A stretch of 64,000 nucleotides of DNA, taken from positions 91,256,680-91,320,679 of the forward strand of contig CM043962.1 in the NCBI GenBank assembly GCA_014529385.2, in the 5' to 3' direction. The notes beneath the pieces were generated by a model that was given only the letters and a program-made list of their open reading frames with translations, was not told the origin of the DNA and searched no databases. The position numbers and the translations under genes are program-made. Each line of letters opens with the position of its first letter. The first letter of the stretch is position 1. Below are positions 58,805 through 64,000 of the stretch, piece by piece. The stretch comes from Adiantum capillus-veneris (lineage: Eukaryota > Streptophyta > Polypodiopsida > Polypodiales > Pteridaceae).

Positions 58805-59602
58805 TCACTTCCAGTTTCTTTCATCTTTTCCTAGAATAGCTTTTTTTGCTTTCTCCTTGATTTCAATCCATTGTTTTTGTTTTCTCATCTCATATCTTTT
58901 GCTTCTGCTTCTTTTGATCCTTTGAGAGGAAACTTTCGTATTCTCTGAATCATCAGAGGAGTTGTGTTTCTTTTTCTTAGCCTGTGCTCTAGTGATTACC
59001 TTGATTGGAACAATCAATTCACTCTCTGATGAGCTACTAGGTATCACTTGGACTACGTTTACTACTGTTTTACCCTTGTTTAAAGGATTTTTAGGACAAT
59101 CTTTCGAAAAGTGTCCTCCCTTTTTGCAACATTGTATGCAATAGGCTTCAACTAGCTTGAGGTTTTTGTCAGGCTTTGGACATTCATTTTTCCAATGATC
59201 ATCTGCACCACAGTTGTGACAGTTTTTCGTTCTTGGATTTATCATGGGTCTTACCATGGGAGGTCTGACACCTTGATTAACTACATAATACATTGGTGCC
59301 AGCTTTGGTGGAGCATAAGTCACGGTTTCTTCCATTGGTGGTGGATGTGAATTATACCAATCTCCTTCTACAATTACTGTAGATGGACTAGGATCCGCAT
59401 AGGGTGTAACAAGCACTAATGCTTGTTCATCTATGACTCCTTCAGAGTGCATGTACTTTACAGGCACTGCATTATGTCCTGGGTATGGAGGTTGTTGACC
59501 CAACACAGGTTGAGGTCTTTCCATACCCATTGGTGGTCTTTGAGCTTGGACCATATTAGGCTTATATATGTACATGGGTTGTCCTTGTGGCCTCATAGGC
59601 AC
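58805..59602 (-). pseudogene. Element A nucleocapsid with two zinc knuckles
   Basis: 265 codons, open. The Pro/Met-rich start (PMRPQGQPMYIYKPNM) is followed by knuckle 1 CHNCGADDHWKNEC (C-x2-C-x4-H-x4-C) and knuckle 2 CIQCCKKGGHFSKDC, which has one extra residue before His. Then VIPSSSSESELIVPIK and a basic Lys/Arg/Ser tail (KRSRSKRYEMRKQKQWIEIK). B has three knuckles in this place. Confidence 0.85.
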
Positions 59603-59710
59603 GTACGGAACATTCCCATCATACTTTGGCCAGAAGTAGCACTCGTGGGTCTCATGGTTGGTCCATTTACCCTCAATTGCACACCATTTTTGTGGCCTAA
59701 TTGGTTTTCC

Positions 59711-61234
59711 CTATTGAGGTATCCCTTGTCCTGGTCTCCTCGTAGGTGCTTTTTGCATGTTGTTCATCATGTCCTTCATCCTTTTGAGCATATCTTCTAT
59801 GGCTGAAAGTGGTGTTGTAACAGCCGTTCCCACTTGTATTGGTTTAGTGGAAATTGTTTTCTCGCTTTGGTTATCCTTAGGGACATCTTCTTCATTAAAA
59901 ATATCACAGTTGTCTCCTAAGTCAATAGCATCTGACACACACTCTTCTAGAGTTGTATGCTTTTTACTATAGAGTATAGCATGAAGTTCTTTGTTTAGCA
60001 GTCCCTCTAGAAACAAAGATACAAGTCGTTCTTCTGCAGGTATCTCTAGCCCTGGGCATCTAGCAACGTATTGTTTCATTCGAGTTGTACATTCCCTAAC
60101 ACACTCACCATGTTTCTGTTTAAAGCTGTAGATTTGAGCTACCGTATTACGTTTGATCCCCGTTTTGGAACAAGCAACTACAAATCCTTGAGCTATGTGT
60201 TCAAGTCCATGATTGACCTTGGTGAAATGTTTTGGAACCATGTCAATGTTGTTCCTTTCAATGTCATTCCAAACCCCTTGAATTGAGTATGGAAATCGAA
60301 TATACATTCTGCTCTTAGCATTTTCTTAAAGCTTGCTAAGTGGTCGTATGGATTCCCTGATCCACTATATTTTTTGACCCATTTCTGAAAGTTAGCTGGT
60401 TTGACGCGTTTGTTTGGTTCAACTCCCGGTCTCCTGGCAGTTGGTCCTGTTCTGAGTCCTTCAAACCATTCTGTTGGAAATAGTGACTCATGTAGCCTTG
60501 GACTGGCCTTAGTGTCACCCAGTTTTCTACGTGATGAGGTGGTTTTTGGTTTCTTAATATTACTCTCAGATGATCTCTCATGGTGTTCATCTCTTGGAAT
60601 GGTTTCTGGTCCTTGGCCCAATATCCAATCTCTTATGGAATACCCTTGGTATTTGGTTTGTTCTACCTCCTCGGGAGTCATCATAACAAAGTTGTTGTTA
60701 TAACAATCCCTAAATAGGTAGGTTGGTAGGTTTGCTGATCCCTTATCTTTGATCTTGAAGATATAGATGATCTTCATGGTCATTAGTTGTCCTGAATTGG
60801 CATCCAAAGTCCACAGAAGATCTTTTATGTTTCTATCCTCCCAACAATAGACCCCGATCCTAGGATTATCCGTACTAAGCCGTTTCAAAGGCTTCAAATC
60901 TACTTGATCGTATCCCTCGAATTCTAAAGTTGGTGGTCCTTCTTTCGCTGACATATCTGGGATTATGATGTTTACTTCTAACCCCCATTTGTCTATCACG
61001 TCAGGGTTTTCGACTTGTACATACTGAGTTCCGTTTCTATCCATGTACATTTTTCCTTGTTTGTTTGCCCTAATCTTCTTTGAACTCAATACCATGGTCA
61101 TCAATGCGAACAACATACTCCTTGTTAGGGTCAAAGTAAACCTGGGCTCCATGGCGGTTAGTCTTATAAAAAGAGAGTATATGCTTATAGCGCATTGTCC
61201 TTCCGGTTTCTGAGTGAGTCAAGTAAGAAGACAT
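59711..61234 (-). pseudogene. Element A gag, N-terminal and capsid regions
   Basis: The likely start is ATG at 61234 (MSSYLTHSETGRTMRYKHIL), with a frameshift near 61083 into the frame of 61152-60193. That frame carries YVQVENPDVIDKWG, WVKKYSGSGNPYDHLASFKKM and MTLKGTTLTWFQNI, the retrotransposon gag (capsid) signature. Another shift leads to 60307-59711 (VACSKTGIKRNTVAQIYSFKQ, LVSLFLEGLLNKEL), the end of the capsid domain. Element B shows the same order. Confidence 0.85.
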
Positions 61235-61792
61235 TTCAGATGTTGAATCTGAAAAGTGTCTGAGACTTCTTCAAGAATTGTGTGCAAGGAATTGCCTTGA
61301 TTCACGTTGTCTTCGGTGGACACTCTACTGGAGGTTTCTCCGTGTATGCCCTAATTTCCTAGTACATGACCAGATCTAAGGTTCATAAAGACTGGTGAAG
61401 CCCTGGATAGAGTACTTACCTTTGGATTGACTTGCCGTCAATTTCCACTTGACTTGATTGCAACCTCTGCTGAATTGCCGATTCCTCGTCTGCAACCTGA
61501 TTCCTGTACAAATTTGATCAAGTTAGCTATTCTTCTATAAAGACAATAGAGTTTTTGCTAACTGTCGTGATTGGTCTATGTGTATCACTTCAAATCGAGC
61601 TATGGGTGTCAGCAATTGACTTTCAGATTCGACTTTAGCACAAAATCAAAGGATTAATCTGCAACCTGGAAACTAAGTGAACATGTACCAATTTGGATCC
61701 GATTGAACCCAAAATTGCCTGGTGGCTTTGTATTATGATGGTCTAACACTTTACAAGTTCAAAAGTCAAAACTGGTGTCCCTAACTAGCAGA

Positions 61793-62943
61793 AGTAAATA
61801 ATCATAATTATTTACTTTTGCTAGTCTTTTACACTTTTTTGGCTTGGTTTGGCAAGTATACAAGCTGTTAAAGTCCCTGGACAAGTTTCAACAAATTTGG
61901 ACAAAATCTGAGCAAGTTTATCAACTGTTTTGTGTCTGCAGACTCTGATTTCAAGAATATGGCTTAATTCTCAATTTTGTGATCCAAATTTTACCAAAAT
62001 TGATTTGTGGGGTCTACTTGATATGCTTGACCTTGTGGTATACTCAAATTTGAGCAAGTTTATCAATTGTTTTGTGTCCGCAAACTCTGATTTCAAGAAT
62101 TTGGCTTAAGTCTCACTTTTGTGATCCAAATTTCACCAAAATTGATTTGTGGGGTCTACTTGATATGCTTGACCTTGTGGTATACTCAAATTTGCAAAAT
62201 TTTCAAATTTTGAAGCAGATGTAAATAATCGCGATTATTTACTCGAGCTAAATTTTTGCAAATTTATCCCAACTTTGACACAGATCTATTAAGCACCTCA
62301 AGTAATGGGCCCTAGCCAAGTTTCATCAAGTTTGGACAAGTTTTGGTCAAATGGTGATCAATTTTATGTCGCAAACTAACTTTGAAAATTTGGTCACAAT
62401 TTTCAATCGAGTGATCCAAATCTTACCAAATTTGGTTTGTGGGCTTATTACAACATAGTAAAACTAGTGGTATACTGACTTGGTCAAAAAAGTTAAAAAA
62501 TGGGACAGATGTAAATAATCGTGATTATTTACAATTGGCAACTTTTTGTATATTTTTGGTCAACTAAGCATGTACACGTATTTATCACATCAGTATAAGC
62601 CTATGAATCAAATTTCAACAAGTTTGGATAAAATTTTCTCCAATTTACACTCAAGATTCCGAAAGTCAGTACAAACTTTAGTTTTTACCCAATTTTTTGT
62701 CAGTTTGGTGATCCAAATCTTTTGTGCCTTTACAAAAGTTGTTTGTACACATGCAATGAGTCGATGATATGAACCTTGGTCAAATCTGATCTAAAAGTTA
62801 ATAATCGCGATTATTAACTTCAGGCTTGAAATGAACCAATTTTTGTAATTTTTCAATGGACAGTCTTTTTATGAGCTAATTTAAGCCTATGAATCAAGTC
62901 AAAACTTACTTTGGCCTAAAATGTCAAAAAAAGTAAATAATCT
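61793..62943. repeat. Palindrome series in the leader of element A
   Basis: A perfect 22-bp palindrome is at 62221-62242 (arm GTAAATAAT, centre CGCG). A perfect 26-bp one is at 62795-62820 (arm AAGTTAATAAT, centre CGCG). A one-mismatch copy is at 62511-62532 (centre CGTG). A copy with centre CATA and intact 10-base arms is at 61793-61816. A half copy lies at 62932-62943. Further copies are at 50419-50440 and in both LTRs (48595, 63847). The three best copies are 290 and about 286 bp apart. Confidence 0.92.
61910..62193. repeat. 142-bp tandem repeat in the leader
   Basis: Two adjacent copies (from 61910 and 62052) begin GAGCAAGTTTATCAA and include GTGATCCAAATTT and GGTCTACTTGATATGC. They differ at only a few positions. 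More diverged relatives with GTGATCCAAATCTT occur near 62402 and 62709. Confidence 0.88.
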
Positions 62944-63488
62944 GAGTTTTGGCCAACTCTTGAAATTTTTACCTCGAAGTGTCCTTGAGCTTACCAACTG
63001 GTTCAGACAACTTTTATGCTTACTCTCCAATTGGATGAGTGGTTTCGAGTCTTTTCGTGTTATTTCTAGCCATAGACATGAAATTCTGCAACTTCCAATA
63101 ACAACTCACAATGATTCTTTCAGAGAGAGCAATGTTCTGAAATCCACCTCGGATCCTACTTACCCTACTCCTAGATTCTCATGCAATGGGGTTGTGGAAA
63201 GTGCCCACAAACACTCGTTTTCTTGTCTTTTATGGTTTTCTGAGCATTGATATTAAGACTTGTTTCGTCTACCAATCATCTTCAAAATCCTAATCTATTT
63301 CTACAATCCTACAATCCTAAAGGCATTTATCAAGTACGCTTACTTCCAAGCTACCTCTACACAGCAAAAGATGACAATCTTAGGCTATGCAGTTTCTAAA
63401 AGAAAATTTTGATTCTCTAAGAGATCCTAGAGGAAGTTAAAGGATAACTTCACAAGACGCTCATATTTTTCCCTAGTTTAGGTCTCTT

Positions 63489-63510
63489 CGATCCCCGTTA
63501 GCGGCGCCAA
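63489..63510 (-). promoter_or_regulatory. Primer binding site, tRNA-Asp
   Basis: On the minus strand TGGCGCCGCTAACGGGGATC follows the 5' LTR. It matches the 3' end complement of plant tRNA-Asp (TGGCGCCGTTGCCGGGGA) with a few differences. This primer is typical of Athila/Tat gypsy elements. Confidence 0.9.
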
Positions 63511-63511
63511 A

Positions 63512-64000
63512 TGTGGGACGCATGTTTAACCTCACCATCCTATTTTATTGCAGTATTAACGAGAACCACGATTAAATTTTCAATCCATGGGATGAAGTTG
63601 ACTCGACTAGTGCATAGAGGCTACAAGAGGTTGTCAATCTCTCGGAAAACAACTAACAACTCGCATCTAACTCAAGCTACACTCAAGTGACTGAAAGCAC
63701 CAAATGCCAATCGCTCATCGACAAACAAATCACATCCGTTACAGCATCAGATGACATCCAAACATAACAAAACTTCTAGGACATGTTTATAAGACCTAAG
63801 CACACATGCTTATGGTCTCAGACCCCACTTTAGGTCAAGTTCCAAAATCGCGATTATTAACAGCAGTGGATTTTTGACCTAATCGTTTTCAACCTAGAAT
63901 GCATCTAAATGCTTAGCAATGATGCCCCAATATCCCACCTATGCTTAGTATTTTATTTGAAAGTGTAAATTTCTAGTTATGATGAAATTAGACCGCACGT
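63512..64000 (-). repeat. 5' LTR of element A (truncated by window)
   Basis: Starts TGTGGGACGC (+ strand) and matches 48261-48748 through the window end, with about 17 substitutions and three small indels by eye. The full LTR should end near 64434. Confidence 0.9.

Larger units (their letters stand above)
48260..64000 (-). mobile_element. Element A: large Ty3/gypsy of Tat/Athila type (5' LTR cut by window end)
   Basis: The 3' LTR is 48260-49182; the 5' LTR starts at 63512 and runs off the window. Shared LTR sequence (488 bp) is about 96 percent identical by eye. A full 923-bp LTR predicts an element of about 16.2 kb. The primer site matches tRNA-Asp, as in Tat and Athila elements. Order on the minus strand: leader with palindromes, gag, two zinc knuckles, protease, RT, RNase H, two H2C2 fingers, integrase, extra ORF 1 (protease-like), spacer, extra ORF 2, polypurine tract. 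Multiple stops and frameshifts. No chromodomain and no second RNase H seen. Confidence 0.93.

Noticed and set aside
48260-64000. Element A as an integrated caulimovirus-like pararetrovirus because of extra ORFs and tRNA priming
   Set aside because: It has two LTRs, an integrase, an Asp-tRNA primer site and gypsy domain order. No movement-protein or caulimovirus coat motif was seen.

Overview
The window is a block of land-plant nuclear DNA made almost entirely of transposable elements. I see no intact host gene, tRNA, rRNA or CRISPR array. The plant assignment rests on Ty1/copia and Ty3/gypsy elements with plant-type primer sites (initiator-Met and Asp tRNA), a chromodomain gypsy element, a very large gypsy element of Tat/Athila type, a LINE remnant, a hAT-like MITE and many long GA and TG arrays. 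The species cannot be named from the sequence. A large repeat-rich genome such as a fern, lycophyte or conifer is an inference only.

Layout. 1-4855: two damaged copies of one Copia family on the + strand. 4856-9950: gene-free DNA with microsatellites, a 43-bp minisatellite, a 264-bp hAT-like MITE with 8-bp target duplications, and a 109-bp tandem duplication. 9950 to about 33470: an old gypsy element on the + strand (element B), split by two younger insertions. The first is a Copia element with both LTRs and a CCAAA target duplication (12086-17021). The second is a 9-kb minus-strand chromovirus with 1.6-kb LTRs (18789-27740). B keeps a leader, gag, protease, an extra 3' ORF and a 3' LTR, but has no reverse transcriptase or integrase. 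About 33500-37915: a second gypsy remnant (C), split by a 3-kb deletion derivative of the first Copia family (D, 33756-36728, target duplication AATGA). 38106-39440: a LINE 3' part between two long CT arrays. 39504-48260: AT-rich, gene-free, with compound microsatellites. 48260 to beyond 64000: a gypsy element on the minus strand (element A), about 16 kb, with a tRNA-Asp primer site, gag, protease, RT, RNase H, a doubled integrase zinc finger, integrase and two extra ORFs. Its 5' LTR runs off the window.

A and B are the same lineage: their gag, protease and first extra ORF align domain by domain. B therefore looks like a non-autonomous relative of A. The most unusual feature is in their long leaders between primer site and gag. 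Both carry a series of 20-26 bp perfect or near-perfect palindromes centred on CGCG, many of them 240-290 bp apart. The arm sequences differ completely between the two elements. Damaged palindromes carry C-to-T or G-to-A changes at the two central CpG sites. In RNA each repeat would fold into a hairpin with a self-complementary CGCG loop. A palindrome also occurs in each element's LTR.

All coding regions carry stops or frameshifts, so this is a decaying nest. Several LTR pairs are still about 96-98 percent identical by eye, so the younger insertions are fairly recent.
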